Positions 54,471-64,000 are shown, numbered from the stretch's first letter. The stretch: 64,000 nt of DNA from Couchioplanes azureus (GCF_014648355.1 NZ_BMQY01000002.1:372001-436000); one strand, 5' to 3'. Notes: generated by a model from the sequence alone, not told the origin. Numbers and translations: made by a program.

Positions 54471-55492
54471 TATGGAACACCTGGACGAGGTGGGTTCACG
54501 AGAGCCGAGCGGAGGGTCTTGAGCATGGCCGTGCGGAAGGCCGTCATGGTGGGCTCGCGGCGGTCGAGGAGGGCGTCGGCGCCGTGGTACATGCCCGGGA
54601 CGACCACCAGCTCGCACGGGACGCCGGCCGCGCGCAACCGGTGGGCGTAGTCGACGTCCTCGCGGTGGAACAGGTCCAGGTCGCCCACGCCGATCCAGGC
54701 CGGGGCGAGGCCGGTGAGGTCGGCGCGCCGGGCGGCGGCCACGTAGGGGCGGTCGTCGTCCTCCCGCGGCGGGTGTCCCAGGTACGCCGTCCAGCCGTAG
54801 CGGTTGGAGGCGGGCGTCCAGGTGAACACCGGCCGGTCCGGGCGCTCGCGCAGCACCGTACGGTCGTCCAGCATCGGATAGACCAGCAGCTGGAGGGCCA
54901 CCGCCGGGCCGGTGTCGCGGGCGCGTTGCGCCAGGGCCGCCGCCAGGCCGCCCCCGGCGCTGTCGCCGCCGACCGCGATCCGGGCCGGGTCCACGCCGAG
55001 GGCCGCGGCCTGCTCGTGCAGCCAGCGCAGCGCGTGGTGGCAGTCGTCGAGGGCGGCCGGGTACGGGTGCTCCGGCGCCAGCCGGTAGTCGACGCTGACG
55101 ACGGGCACGCCCAGCTCGGCGGCGACGCGGCTGCACCAGGCGTGCCCGATCGCCGGGGTGCCCAGCACCGTGCCGCCGCCGTGGATCCACAGCAGGGCAC
55201 CGGTGGCCCGGGCCGCTGCGGCGCCCCGGTACACGACCACGCCGACGGGCGGCGACCCGGGACCGGCGGGGACGGTACGCCGCTCGACGCGGACGCCGGG
55301 CCGGACGCGCCCGCCGGGGAACCGCAGCCGGCGGCCCGCGGCGAGGGTGGCCGCGTTCGTGACGCTCAGCGGCAGGTAGAGGACCGGGTGCCGGAGCCCG
55401 GGCGGCACGGCGGCGACGGCGCGGCGGCGTACGGCGACGGCGGCGAGCACCGCGGCCGCCGCCAGCGCGCCGAGCACGCGGAGGGTGGTCAT
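54470..55492 (-). CDS. HSL-type alpha/beta-hydrolase (lipase/esterase)
   Basis: 340 residues from ATG 55490-55492. Membrane-near N-terminus (TLRVLGALAAAAVLAAVAVR). Hormone-sensitive-lipase group signs: oxyanion hole WIHGGGTVLG, nucleophile GGDSAGGGLAAALA, acid Asp in GVGDLDLFH and His in PGMYHGAD. It hydrolyses short or medium acyl esters, probably at the membrane or outside. It is divergent from the SGNH hydrolase gene, with only 33 bp between starts. Confidence 0.88.
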   Translation of the reverse strand: MTTLRVLGALAAAAVLAAVAVRRRAVAAVPPGLRHPVLYLPLSVTNAATLAAGRRLRFPGGRVRPGVRVERRTVPAGPGSPPVGVVVYRGAAAARATGALLWIHGGGTVLGTPAIGHAWCSRVAAELGVPVVSVDYRLAPEHPYPAALDDCHHALRWLHEQAAALGVDPARIAVGGDSAGGGLAAALAQRARDTGPAVALQLLVYPMLDDRTVLRERPDRPVFTWTPASNRYGWTAYLGHPPREDDDRPYVAAARRADLTGLAPAWIGVGDLDLFHREDVDYAHRLRAAGVPCELVVVPGMYHGADALLDRREPTMTAFRTAMLKTLRSALVNPPRPGVP

Positions 55493-55525
55493 GGCCCGGT
55501 CCACCTCCTGGATAGGCTCGGACGG

Positions 55526-56275
55526 ATGCGATACGTGGCGATCGGCGACAGTTTCACCGAAGGGCTCGGCGACGAGCTGCCCGACGGCACGGTGCGCGGC
55601 TGGGCGGACCGGGTCGCCGCCGGGCTGGCCGCGACCGGGGAGCCCGTCGAGTACGCCAACCTGGCCATCCGCGGGCGCCTGCTCGAGCCCATCGTCACCG
55701 AGCAGCTCGACGCGGCGCTGGCGCTCACCCCGGCGCCGACGCTGATCACGCTCAACGGCGGCGGCAACGACATGATGCGCCCGGGCGGCGACATGAAGCG
55801 GCTCATCGAGCTCACCGAGCGGGCCGTACGCCGCTGCGCCGACGCCGGCGTGCGCCTGGTGCTGATCAGCGGCGCGGACCCGTCCGACCGGCTGCCGTTC
55901 GGCGGCGTGATGCGCCGCCGCGGTGATCTGCTCACCGCGGCGCTCGGCGAGCTGGCGGTCCGCCACGGCCTGGAGTTCGCGGACGTCTTCCACGACACCG
56001 AGATCCGCCGCGCCGGCTACTGGTCACCCGACCGCCTCCATCTCAACGCGGCCGGCCACCAGCGCGCGGCCGGGCTCATCCTCACCGCGATGGGCCATCC
56101 CACCGCCGCCCACCTGGCCGACCCGGCGGGCGCCGAGGGCCGCCGCCTGCTCGGTGAGGCCCGCTACTACCGCGAGCACGTGCTGCCCTGGATCCACCGG
56201 CGCCTGCGCGGCCGCTCGTCCGGTGATCACCGGACCGCCAAGTTCCCGTCGTGGACGCCGGTCGGGCTCCCCTGA
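55526..56275 (+). CDS. SGNH/GDSL hydrolase
   Basis: 249 residues from ATG 55526. Four SGNH blocks: GDSFTEGLGDELP (nucleophile Ser9), NLAIRGR, GGGNDMM and DRLHLNAAGH with catalytic His. There is no signal peptide. Members of this type remove acyl groups from small molecules or polysaccharides. A C-terminal helix-rich end (YYREHVLPWIHRRL) is common in actinobacterial members. Confidence 0.9.
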   Translation: MRYVAIGDSFTEGLGDELPDGTVRGWADRVAAGLAATGEPVEYANLAIRGRLLEPIVTEQLDAALALTPAPTLITLNGGGNDMMRPGGDMKRLIELTERAVRRCADAGVRLVLISGADPSDRLPFGGVMRRRGDLLTAALGELAVRHGLEFADVFHDTEIRRAGYWSPDRLHLNAAGHQRAAGLILTAMGHPTAAHLADPAGAEGRRLLGEARYYREHVLPWIHRRLRGRSSGDHRTAKFPSWTPVGLP

Positions 56276-56282
56276 GCGCAGC

Positions 56283-56303
56283 GGGGTGACATGGCTCCAC
56301 CCC
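56283..56303. terminator. Short hairpin between convergent genes
   Basis: GGGGTG (56283-56288) and CACCCC (56298-56303) pair across 9 bases, between the SGNH gene and the protease gene stops. Weak evidence. Confidence 0.35.
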
Positions 56304-56323
56304 ATCTCATCAATCGATGGTTG

Positions 56324-57514
56324 TCAACGCGTTCGGCAGGGGCCGGTGCCGACCGGCTGGGCCCTCGCGGCGCCGAGCTCCGCGACGCGCGAGATCTCGG
56401 CCGCGGTCAGCGCGAAGCCGGTGCCGGGATCCTCGTCGGCCACGGCGAAGACGACGCCGAGGACCTGACCGCCGGGGGCGACGAGCGGGCCGCCGGAGTT
56501 GCCGCCGCGGACGAGGGTCCGGACCGCGTACATCTCCCGGTCCACCGCGCCGGCACCGTAGATGTCCGGCCCCTCGACGCGCCCGACGCTGCGGATCCGG
56601 GCCGGCTGGGCGTCGTACGGCCCGTCGAGCGGGAAACCCAGCACGACGGCGTCGGCGCCGGTCCGCGCCGGCTCGTCGGCGAACCGCAGGACCGGCGCGG
56701 CCAGGCCGGGGACGCGCAGCACGGCGACGTCGCGGTCCGGGTCGAAGGCGACCACCGTGGCGTCGAGCTCGTCGCGGCCGGCGCGGACCCGGACCTCCCG
56801 GGCGCCGGAGACGACGTGGGCGTTGGTCATGACGCGCTCGCGGGCGTACACGAAACCCGATCCGACCGTGCCCCGGGCGCAGTGCGGGCCCGGGTCGGGC
56901 ACCGCGCGGATCTTGACCACCGAGCTCCGGGCGGCCGCGACGACCGAGGCGGCGGCGAGTCCAGGGTCCGGGGCGTCCACCTGCTCCGCGGAGATGCGGC
57001 TGAGCCCGTGGAACACCGCGGGAAGGCCGTCGTCGTCCAGCGCCCGGGCGAGGTCGGCGGAGAGCGCCCGGGCCGGCGCGGGCAGCAGCTCGCCGGCGCC
57101 GGCGAGCAGGGCGCTGCCCCGCAGCTCCCGGTCGAGCCACGCCGGCGAGGACGCCCGCACCGGCACGACCACCAGCGCCGCGAGGAGGAGCACGGCGAGG
57201 GCCGACATGACCGCGCCGCCCGCCTCGTCCAGCCGCCTGAGCCGGTGGGTGCGCACGGCGTCGCGCCACCGCAGTCCGACCCGGGCGGCGAGGAGCTGGC
57301 CCAGCACGGCGGGCACGAGAATGGCCGCCAGCGACACCACCACCCGCCAGGCGCCGGTGAACGGGCCGGCGACCAGCAGCCCGGCCTGCACGCCGAGCAG
57401 TGCCCCGGCGCAGAACCCGGCCAGCGAGAGCGCGCCGAACAGCAGGCCCTGCCGGTATCCCGCCACCGCGGAAACCAGGACCAGGAGGATCAGAATCGTA
57501 TCGACGGCGCGCAT
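56324..57514 (-). CDS. MarP-like membrane serine protease (CvpA + trypsin domain)
   Basis: 396 residues from ATG 57512-57514. Residues 1-125 hold four helices with CvpA-like text (DTILILLVLVSAVAGYRQG). A chymotrypsin-like domain follows: His in RVMTNAHVVSG, Asp in DRDVAVLRV, Ser340 in RGGNSGGPL. The protein matches mycobacterial MarP (Rv3671c), a periplasmic protease for acid and oxidative stress resistance. Cys near 205 and at the C-terminus (GPCRTR) may form the conserved redox disulfide. Confidence 0.9.
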   Translation of the reverse strand: MRAVDTILILLVLVSAVAGYRQGLLFGALSLAGFCAGALLGVQAGLLVAGPFTGAWRVVVSLAAILVPAVLGQLLAARVGLRWRDAVRTHRLRRLDEAGGAVMSALAVLLLAALVVVPVRASSPAWLDRELRGSALLAGAGELLPAPARALSADLARALDDDGLPAVFHGLSRISAEQVDAPDPGLAAASVVAAARSSVVKIRAVPDPGPHCARGTVGSGFVYARERVMTNAHVVSGAREVRVRAGRDELDATVVAFDPDRDVAVLRVPGLAAPVLRFADEPARTGADAVVLGFPLDGPYDAQPARIRSVGRVEGPDIYGAGAVDREMYAVRTLVRGGNSGGPLVAPGGQVLGVVFAVADEDPGTGFALTAAEISRVAELGAARAQPVGTGPCRTR

Positions 57515-57548
57515 TTGCGCGCAGCGTACAAAGGCAAAGCCAGCGGGC

Positions 57549-58397
57549 TCAGGCGCCGCCGTTGATGGCGCCCGTGCGCAGGGCCCCCTCGGTGACCTTC
57601 CACTTGGTCAGCAGCGCGTCGTAGGTGCCGTCCTTGATCAGCGCGTACAGGGCCGCCTGGAGCGCCATGGTCAGCTCCTTGCGGTCCTTGGCGACGCCGA
57701 TGCCGTACGGGATGGCCTCGATCTGCGGCCCGGAGAGCTCGAGGCTGCCGTCCTTCTGGACGTCGAGGGCGGCGATCGGGAAGTCGTTGAGGGCCGCGTC
57801 GGCCTCCTTCTTCGCCACCGAGGCCGACGGCGTGGCCGAGCGCACCAGGACGGCCTTCTTGCCCGTGCACTTGTCGGCCTGCGCCTGGGCCATGTCGACG
57901 TACACGGTGTCGGGCTGCACGGCCACGCGCCGCCCGCAGAGGCCCGGCATGCCGCCGATGTCGCCGACGCCCTTGTTCACGACGATGGAGGTGCCGGCGT
58001 TGAGATAGTTGACGAAGTCGGCCTTCTTCTGCCGCTCGGCCCGGTCGAACATGGAGGAGACCGAGAAGTCGATCTTGTGCGCCTCCACCGCGTCGAGCAG
58101 CTCGCCGAAGCCGATGGCCTGCCATTTGACGGTCAGCCCGAGCTTCGCCGCCAGCGCCTCGGCCAGCTGCACGTCGAGGCCGGTGAAGGTCTCGCCGTCC
58201 TTGAAGGTCATCGGCTCGAACGTCGGGTCGGTGCCACCGACCAGCACGCCGGACTCCTTGACGGAGGTGGGCAGCGCGGCCTTGGCCTCGGCGAGGCGGT
58301 CCACGGCCTTGCCGGTCTCGGGCCCGCCGCCGCAGCCCGCCACGCCCGCGCCGAGGAGCAGCCCGGTGAGCAGCAAGGAAACGATGCGTCGCCTCAT
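57549..58397 (-). CDS. Amino-acid-type solute-binding lipoprotein, orphan
   Basis: 282 residues from ATG 58395-58397. Lipobox LGAGVAGC, then family 3 SBP text: GVLVGGTDPTFEPMTFKD, FTGLDVQLAEALAAKLG, ELLDAVEAHKIDFSVSSM, and late KDRKELTMALQAALYALIKD. It should bind polar amino acids outside the membrane. No ABC permease or ATPase is adjacent, so it either uses a remote transporter or signals, perhaps to the chemoreceptor encoded 92 bp away on the opposite strand. Confidence 0.87.
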   Translation of the reverse strand: MRRRIVSLLLTGLLLGAGVAGCGGGPETGKAVDRLAEAKAALPTSVKESGVLVGGTDPTFEPMTFKDGETFTGLDVQLAEALAAKLGLTVKWQAIGFGELLDAVEAHKIDFSVSSMFDRAERQKKADFVNYLNAGTSIVVNKGVGDIGGMPGLCGRRVAVQPDTVYVDMAQAQADKCTGKKAVLVRSATPSASVAKKEADAALNDFPIAALDVQKDGSLELSGPQIEAIPYGIGVAKDRKELTMALQAALYALIKDGTYDALLTKWKVTEGALRTGAINGGA

Positions 58398-58489
58398 GAC
58401 CGCCTCTTCGGTCGGCCGGGGACCGAACTGAGCCGAAGCGGCCACCGATCGCGGCTCTGGGCAATACCGTGAATCGGAGGAGGTAAACC

Positions 58490-60064
58490 GTGACGTTCAC
58501 CATCCGGCGGCAGATCGCCGCGCTCGCAGTGGTCGGCTTCCTGCTCGTCATCACGGCGGGCGTCATCGGTTTCACCGGCACGTCCGCGCTCGGCGACCAG
58601 CAGCGGACGGTCCGCGACGCCGCGTCCGCGCTGCAGGCCGTGCAGTCGGCGGACCTGGCACGGTCGCTGTTCCGCGGCAACGTGCTGGCCGCGCTGGTCA
58701 CCAACGACGCGACCGAGCGCCAGGAAGTCCTCGACAAGCTGGGCGAGAACGTGAGCCAGGCCCGCGCCGGCCTGGACGACGTCATCAAGTTCGTGCCGGA
58801 GCTGCGCCCGCAGGCCGACGCGGTGCTGCCGGTCCTGGACGAGCTGATCGCGTCGGGGCAGCGGATCGTGACGCTGGCCAGCCGGGTCGCCTCCGACCCC
58901 ACCCGGACGGCGGCTCTCGCCGCCCGGCCCGCGATGGACGCCGTCGACGCCAAGGTCGCCGAGGCCATCGACGTGCTCCAGGCGGCGATCACCGAGCGGG
59001 TCACGAGGTCGGGCCGCGACGCCGACTCGCTGGCCCGGCGCGCGGAGGCGGCGACGCTGGTGACCGGCCTGCTCGCGGCCCTGGTGCTGGGCGGCGCGGC
59101 GATGCTGCTCGCCCGCCGGATCGCCCGCCGGGTGGACTACTGCCTGGCCAGCGCGCAGTCCATCGCCGACTACGACCTCACCAAGGACGCCACCCTGGGC
59201 GGCAGCGACGAGCTCGCCCAGCTCAGCCGCAGCCTGCAGGCGATCGTCGCGTCGCTGCGGACCGCCCTGACCGACATCGGCGACAACGCGACCTCGGTCG
59301 CGGCCGCCTCCGAGGAGCTGACCGCGACCAGCCGGCACCTCTCCGAGGGCGCGGGCACGGCGTCGTCGGAGGCCGCCGAGGCGAGCCGCGACATCGACCA
59401 GGTGACCACCAGCGTGGCGCAGACCACCGAGGCCGCGCGGGGCCTGGACACCTCTATCCAGGACATCACCTCCGCGGTCGGCGAGGCCGACGCGGTGGCC
59501 CGCGAGGCGGTGGAGCTGGCGGTCAACACCAACCGCATGATCGAGCGGCTGCGCAGCTCCAGCGACGAGGTCTCCGCGGTCGTCAACATCATCACGGCGA
59601 TCGCCGAGCAGACCAACCTGCTGGCGCTCAACGCCACCATCGAGGCGGCCCGCGCCGGCGAGCAGGGCAAGGGCTTCGCCGTGGTGGCCGGCGAGGTCAA
59701 GGACCTCTCCCGGGAGACGGCCTCGGCGACCGGCGACATCTCGGCCAAGGTGACGGCGATGCAGGCGGACACGGCCGGCGCCTTCGAGGCGATCAGCCGG
59801 ATCAGCCAGGTGATCGACCGCATCGACGAGCTGCAGCGTTCCATCTCCGCCGCGGTCGACGCGCAGATCAGCGCCACCGGCCGGATCGTCGCGAACGTCG
59901 ACGTCGCCGAGCGGTCAGCCGCGGCCGTGGCGAACTCCATCGGCCGGGTGTCGGGCACGACGTCGCTGACCCACGAGGCGGCCAACCAGACCGAGTCCGC
60001 CGCGATCGAGCTCGCCCACCTCTCCGGCCAGCTGCGCCTGGTCTCGGACCGGTTCAGGCGCTGA
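58490..60064 (+). CDS. Methyl-accepting chemotaxis protein
   Basis: 524 residues from GTG 58490 with GGAGGAGG upstream. Helix 1 ([20 protein letters not shown]), helical sensor 30-185, helix 2 ([20 protein letters not shown]), HAMP (residues about 210-260) and an MCP domain. The tip is [20 protein letters not shown]. It is divergent from an orphan amino-acid-binding lipoprotein gene, which may supply its ligand. A CheA-type partner is absent from the window. Confidence 0.9.
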   Translation: MTFTIRRQIAALAVVGFLLVITAGVIGFTGTSALGDQQRTVRDAASALQAVQSADLARSLFRGNVLAALVTNDATERQEVLDKLGENVSQARAGLDDVIKFVPELRPQADAVLPVLDELIASGQRIVTLASRVASDPTRTAALAARPAMDAVDAKVAEAIDVLQAAITERVTRSGRDADSLARRAEAATLVTGLLAALVLGGAAMLLARRIARRVDYCLASAQSIADYDLTKDATLGGSDELAQLSRSLQAIVASLRTALTDIGDNATSVAAASEELTATSRHLSEGAGTASSEAAEASRDIDQVTTSVAQTTEAARGLDTSIQDITSAVGEADAVAREAVELAVNTNRMIERLRSSSDEVSAVVNIITAIAEQTNLLALNATIEAARAGEQGKGFAVVAGEVKDLSRETASATGDISAKVTAMQADTAGAFEAISRISQVIDRIDELQRSISAAVDAQISATGRIVANVDVAERSAAAVANSIGRVSGTTSLTHEAANQTESAAIELAHLSGQLRLVSDRFRR

Positions 60065-60078
60065 CCCGGCCCGGCTCC

Positions 60079-61539
60079 CTAGAGCCGCGCCCGGTCCCGG
60101 AGCGGTCCGCGGGCCGCCTTGCCGGCGTACATGGCGGCGTCGGCCCGGCCGACCAGCGCCTCCCGGTCGACGACCTCGCCCGGGCGGGCCTGGGCCACGC
60201 CGGTGGTCACGCCCACCGACACCTCGGCGCCCGGGACCGGGATCGGCGCGCGGACGGCGTCGGCGATCCGCGCGGTGAGGGCGGAAGCCTCCAGGCCCGC
60301 GCTGCCCCGGCACAGGATGAGGAACTCGTCGCCGCCCAGCCGCCCCACCAGGTCGCCGGAGCGGACCACGGCGGCCAGCCGGGCCGCCACGGCCCGGAGC
60401 ACGGCGTCGCCGGCCGCATGCCCGTACCGGTCGTTGACGGGCTTGAAGCCGTCCAGGTCGCACAGCATGATCGTCACCTCGTCGAGCGCACCGCGATCGA
60501 GGTCGGCGAGGGCCCGGTCGATCTCGGCGGTGATGTGCCGGCGGTTGTAGAGCGCGGTCAGCTCGTCGTGCGTGGCGTGGTAGGCCAGGGTCTGTTCGGC
60601 GCGGTCCCGCTGGGCGGAGAGCAGCCGGATCCGCAGCAGCACCAGAGGCACCACCAGCAGCGTCCCGACGGGCAGCAGCAGGCTCGACGTGGTCTCGCCG
60701 CGGATCACCTGCACCGCCGCGATGACCGGGTTGGCGCTCAGCGCGACCGCGAGCCACCAGAGCCGCTGCTTGCGGGCGGTCCGGTCGGCCGCCGGCGGCG
60801 GCACGGTCAGCGAGCCCGCGCCCGGATGCAGCGGTGCCGCGGCGATGGTCAGGAAGCCCGCGAGCAGCAGTTCGACGCCCCAGACGACGCTCCCGCCGGG
60901 GGCGAGCGCCGAGGTCATCATGGCGCCCAGCGTGAACACGGTGGTGCCCAGCAGGTACGCGAGGGTGCCGCGCCCGGCCTCGGCCAGCATGCCGATCCGC
61001 AGCAGGCAGCCCGCCACGGCGCAGAGCACCAGCAGGTCGGCCAGCAGCAACAGCTGTCCCGCGGGTGACGCGCCGGGCGGCAGATGCGGCCGGAGCACCC
61101 ATTCCCACAGCGGCCCGCCGGCGCAGAGCCCGAAGAGCGCGGCGTCGATCATGCCGCCCGGGTCGGCGCTGGCCCGGCGGCGCAGTGCCGCGGCCGTACC
61201 GGCCAGGAAGAGCGTGTGCGCGCTCGACATGGTCAGGTCCTTCGACGAGCCCTCGGCGCGGCCCAGGTGCAGCTCCCCGATCCAGGTGGGCCAGCGCACC
61301 TGGATGGCGAAGAGCAGCACGAGCCCGGCGACCGCGATGAGCCACGGCCTGCGGTCCGGCAGGTTGCCGTTGCCGAGGGCGGCCAGGAAGGTGACGATCG
61401 GCAGGAGCGTGACCAGCGTGACGATCGCGGGGCGGCATTCGGGTCCCGCCAGTGCGTACGCCGTGCCGACGACCGCCGCGGTGGCCAGGAAGCCGGCGTG
61501 GACGAGCCAGGCCTGCGCCGTGCCGCGGCGCCGGGGCAT
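60079..61539 (-). CDS. Membrane GGDEF diguanylate cyclase
   Basis: 486 residues from ATG 61537-61539 (GGAAGGAG upstream). About eight or nine hydrophobic helices (residues 8-310) form a MASE-like sensor with no named family. The GGDEF domain has YHATHDELTALYNRRHI, MLCDLDGFKPVNDRYGHAAGD and GRLGGDEFLIL, an active-site set. It would make cyclic-di-GMP at the membrane. It converges on the MCP gene with a 14-bp gap. Confidence 0.9.
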   Translation of the reverse strand: MPRRRGTAQAWLVHAGFLATAAVVGTAYALAGPECRPAIVTLVTLLPIVTFLAALGNGNLPDRRPWLIAVAGLVLLFAIQVRWPTWIGELHLGRAEGSSKDLTMSSAHTLFLAGTAAALRRRASADPGGMIDAALFGLCAGGPLWEWVLRPHLPPGASPAGQLLLLADLLVLCAVAGCLLRIGMLAEAGRGTLAYLLGTTVFTLGAMMTSALAPGGSVVWGVELLLAGFLTIAAAPLHPGAGSLTVPPPAADRTARKQRLWWLAVALSANPVIAAVQVIRGETTSSLLLPVGTLLVVPLVLLRIRLLSAQRDRAEQTLAYHATHDELTALYNRRHITAEIDRALADLDRGALDEVTIMLCDLDGFKPVNDRYGHAAGDAVLRAVAARLAAVVRSGDLVGRLGGDEFLILCRGSAGLEASALTARIADAVRAPIPVPGAEVSVGVTTGVAQARPGEVVDREALVGRADAAMYAGKAARGPLRDRARL

Positions 61540-61688
61540 CGGCGACTCCTTCCGTCGGGACCGCCATCCCTGATCGGTCGCGGCCGTACGGACCTGAGCG
61601 TCCGCCGTCCGGCCACAAGAGAATGCCAATTTAGCCCCACGGGTTCCCCTGACCCCTCTGGTAACTGCATGCTGATCGAGGGGGCACT

Positions 61689-63437
61689 ATGAGTGACTAC
61701 GACCTGCCACCGCACGTCAGGGCCGAGATCGCCAGCCCGAGCCGGGACGCCCGCCTGCTGGGTGTCGGCGAACTGGCCCAGCTTGCCATGAGCGCCGACC
61801 TCACCGTGGCGGCCGCCGCACGGCTGGCCCTGCGGCACCTCACCGAGGACGACAGCCGCAGCGTCGCCGCGGCGGCGGCCGCGGCCCTGGGGCGTACGGC
61901 GCTGCGCATCACCCCGGACCACGTGGACTTCGGCCAGGTCCCGCAGGAGACGCCGCCGCTCGTCACGGAGGTCCTGGTGGACGGCCCGCCCCTGGCCGTC
62001 GCCACGGCCACGGTGACCGCCGCCGGTCCGGGTCTGCACGCCGCGCTCACCGGCCACCGCCTGCGGATCGAGTGGCAGCCGGCCGCGGACTGGCTCGACG
62101 GGTCCGTCACCGTGCGCGGCCCGGCCGGCTGGGCCGACGTCCGCGTGACCGGCCAGGTCGCGCCGGCCGGCCCGGCACCGCTCTCCGCGACCGGCCCGGC
62201 GCTGCGGGAGCAGCTCGCGGCGGAGGCGGGCGTCGGCGCCCTGCCCGCCACCCGGGTGACCGTGCTCCGCCCGCCCGCGCGCCGGCGCCCCGGCGGCACC
62301 CTGCTGATCGCCGGGCTCACGGCCCTGGTGCTGCTCGGCGGCGCGGGCGTGGCCGTGGCGCTGACCAGCGGCATACCCGGCGACCGGGCGCCCGCGGCCG
62401 CACCCCCGCCGGTGGCCGCACCCCGGCCCGCCGCCACCGGGGGGACGCCGGCCACGGCGGCGTCCGGCCCGCCGGCCGCCGCACCGGCCCCGGCGGCCGT
62501 GGCGAGACAGCCCCTCGTCCTGCGCGCGGCGAGCCTCGCCAGACCCACCGCCGTCGGCACGATCCGGGTCGGGGCCGAGCCGGAGGGCGTCGCGGTCTCC
62601 CCCGACGGCCGGACCGTGTACGTCGCCAACCAGAGCTCCCGCGTGCTCTCCGTCGTGGACACGGCCACCCGGCGGGTCACTCCGGTACTGCTGCGCAACA
62701 CCCCCCGGTTCGTCGCCACCTCCCGCGACGGCGGCCTGGTCTTCGTCTCCATGTACGAGAAGGACATGACCGGCAGCGGCGTGGCCGTGGTCGACGCCGC
62801 CGGCCGCCGGCCCGTGCGCTACCTGGCCACCGGCGTGCAGCCGTTCACGCTGGCGGTCGGCCCGGACGACCGCCTGTGGGTGCCGATCCACAGCAGCGGC
62901 CGGGTCGAGATGTACGCCACCACCGGCACGCAGCGCGCGTCCGGGCGCCTGACCGTGCCGCGCAACCCGCACGCCGTCGCCTTCTCGCCGGCCCTGCGGC
63001 GCGCCTTCACCGCCAACCACGAGTCGAACGCGCTCGCGGTGATCGACATGCCCACCTCCCGGGTGCTGCGGTCCATCCCGGTGAGCCGCGCCCCGCACAG
63101 CGTCGCGGTGTCGCCGGACGGCGCCCGGGTCCTGGTCGCCGGCTACGAGGCGGGCACCGCCGACCTGATCGACGCGCGCACCCTGCGGCGCACCGGGCCG
63201 CTGCGGGTCGGCGGCAAGCCCCAGGCCGTCGCGTTCGCCGGCGACGGCAGGCACGCGTACGTGGTCAACGAGGGCGACAACTCGGTGACCGTGCTGGACG
63301 CCCGCACCGGCGCCGCGACGGCGACCGTGGGGGTGGGTGGCAGCCCGCGCGCCATCGCGGTCGCACCGGACGGCCGCCTCGCCTACGTGTCGAACGGTGC
63401 CGACGACACCGTCACCGTCCTGCGGATCGGCGAATGA
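61689..63437 (+). CDS. YVTN-repeat beta-propeller membrane protein
   Basis: 582 residues from ATG 61689. The N-terminal 70 residues look like HEAT-type helices and residues 75-165 like an Ig-like beta domain. A membrane helix near 200-225 (GGTLLIAGLTALVLLGGAGV) and a Pro/Ala-rich stalk follow. The outer domain has about seven blades of GTIRVGAEPEGVAVSPDGRT-type repeats (YVTN family, quinoprotein-like propeller). These bind partners rather than catalyse. Its stop overlaps the next start (ATGA). Confidence 0.85.
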   Translation: MSDYDLPPHVRAEIASPSRDARLLGVGELAQLAMSADLTVAAAARLALRHLTEDDSRSVAAAAAAALGRTALRITPDHVDFGQVPQETPPLVTEVLVDGPPLAVATATVTAAGPGLHAALTGHRLRIEWQPAADWLDGSVTVRGPAGWADVRVTGQVAPAGPAPLSATGPALREQLAAEAGVGALPATRVTVLRPPARRRPGGTLLIAGLTALVLLGGAGVAVALTSGIPGDRAPAAAPPPVAAPRPAATGGTPATAASGPPAAAPAPAAVARQPLVLRAASLARPTAVGTIRVGAEPEGVAVSPDGRTVYVANQSSRVLSVVDTATRRVTPVLLRNTPRFVATSRDGGLVFVSMYEKDMTGSGVAVVDAAGRRPVRYLATGVQPFTLAVGPDDRLWVPIHSSGRVEMYATTGTQRASGRLTVPRNPHAVAFSPALRRAFTANHESNALAVIDMPTSRVLRSIPVSRAPHSVAVSPDGARVLVAGYEAGTADLIDARTLRRTGPLRVGGKPQAVAFAGDGRHAYVVNEGDNSVTVLDARTGAATATVGVGGSPRAIAVAPDGRLAYVSNGADDTVTVLRIGE

Positions 63438-64000
63438 GCACCGCGGGGTGGGTGGCGCTCGGCATCACCGTGCTCGGGGCGCTGAGCTACGGCGCCGCGT
63501 CGATCCTGCAGGCCGTCGCGGCCCGGCGCAGCGCCGGCACGGTCCGCACCCTGGGCCACCCGCTGTACCTGCTCGGCATCGGCTGCGACGCCCTGGCCTG
63601 GCTCGGCTCGATGGTCGCCCTGCGCGAGCTGGCGGTGTACCTGGTCGAGTCGATACTCGCCGGCTCGCTGGCGGTGACCGTCATCGCCGCCCGGTTCGTC
63701 CTCGGGTCCCGGCTGCGCCGCCGCGACGTCGCCGCCGTCGTGGTCTGCGTCGCCGCGCTGGCCGTCCTGGCGCTGTCCGCCGGGCCGCAGCACGACGTGG
63801 CCCCGGGCGACGTACGCGGCTGGTTGTGCACGGCGGCGGTCGTCCTCGCGGTCGCCGGCTGGGTCGCGGCCCGGACCTGCCCGCCCGGCGTGGTCGCCGC
63901 GCTCGGCGGCCTCTGCCTCGGCGGCGCCGCCCTGACCGGCCGCTCGCTGCCGGCGGCCGGCGACCTGCTCACCGAGCCGCTCATGCTCGCGCTGCTGACC
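63434..64000 (+). CDS. DMT/EamA-like membrane protein, 3' truncated
   Basis: An open frame of 189 codons from ATG 63434 runs off the window end. It begins MSTAGWVALGITVLGALSYG and has alternating hydrophobic helices of about 20 residues (LAVYLVESILAGSLAVTVIA, AAVVVCVAALAVLALSAGP), the pattern of small-multidrug/EamA-type transporters. The start overlaps the propeller gene's stop (ATGA), so they are coupled. Confidence 0.75.
   Translation, partial: MSTAGWVALGITVLGALSYGAASILQAVAARRSAGTVRTLGHPLYLLGIGCDALAWLGSMVALRELAVYLVESILAGSLAVTVIAARFVLGSRLRRRDVAAVVVCVAALAVLALSAGPQHDVAPGDVRGWLCTAAVVLAVAGWVAARTCPPGVVAALGGLCLGGAALTGRSLPAAGDLLTEPLMLALLT

Overview
The window is very G+C-rich DNA with frequent GTG/TTG starts, strong third-position G/C and gene starts coupled by 1-4 nt overlaps. 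Secreted subtilases, a Streptomyces subtilisin inhibitor (SSI) homologue, an AfsR/SARP-type regulator, an F420-type flavin/deazaflavin enzyme, twin-arginine exported enzymes and a WhiG/FliA-like promoter before a chemoreceptor all point to a filamentous actinomycete with a motile stage. A Micromonosporaceae member such as Actinoplanes is the best guess (inference). There are no rRNA or tRNA genes, CRISPR arrays or insertion sequences that I can recognise. The first and last genes are cut by the window edges.

Layout. 0-3 kb: aminoacyl-phosphatidylglycerol synthase C-terminus, coupled esterase, a decayed gene remnant and a CheY-like regulator. 3-11 kb: exoenzymes (two S8 proteases, a matrixin-like protease, an HNH nuclease), a sulfotransferase, and a CDF transporter coupled to a solute-binding lipoprotein. 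11-16 kb: an ECF sigma / anti-sigma / ABC exporter operon and a LuxR regulator. 16-25.5 kb: a bicovalent-FAD oxidase, USP, PhoX-like protein, PAS-GGDEF protein, acyl-CoA dehydrogenase, LexA-like repressor, crotonase, and a small toxin-antitoxin-like pair. 25.5-30.7 kb: a secreted hydrolase, a rearranged CaiB-type CoA-transferase, a 31-codon linker ORF and a PepSY membrane protein. 30.7-43.1 kb: a secreted oxidoreductase locus. 43-50.4 kb: a strictosidine-synthase-like protein, SSI-type inhibitor, small secreted proteins, a DDN-hemerythrin fusion, an STAS/HATPase switch and an RtcB ligase. 50.6-64 kb: two chemoreceptors, a GGDEF protein, hydrolases, a MarP-like protease, a second orphan solute-binding lipoprotein, a YVTN propeller protein and a truncated membrane protein.

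The most unusual region is 30.6-43.1 kb. A large AfsR/SARP-type regulator lies among genes for an exported PKD-repeat protein, a TAT-exported multicopper oxidase with a tethered partner, and a 1883-residue secreted protein joining a myeloperoxidase-type haem peroxidase to RTX-like repeats and fibronectin-III domains. Three promoter regions here carry three TTCAG/CTCAG-type heptamers phased at exactly 11 bp, the arrangement known for SARP/OmpR-type DNA-binding domains. I infer a regulon for extracellular oxidative chemistry, perhaps cross-linking of a surface or sporangial matrix.

Many gene ends carry long perfect hairpins without a U-tract, which I call as intrinsic terminators of the actinobacterial type. 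Coordinates, starts and motifs were read by eye. Family names rest on motif recognition, and no database search was possible.
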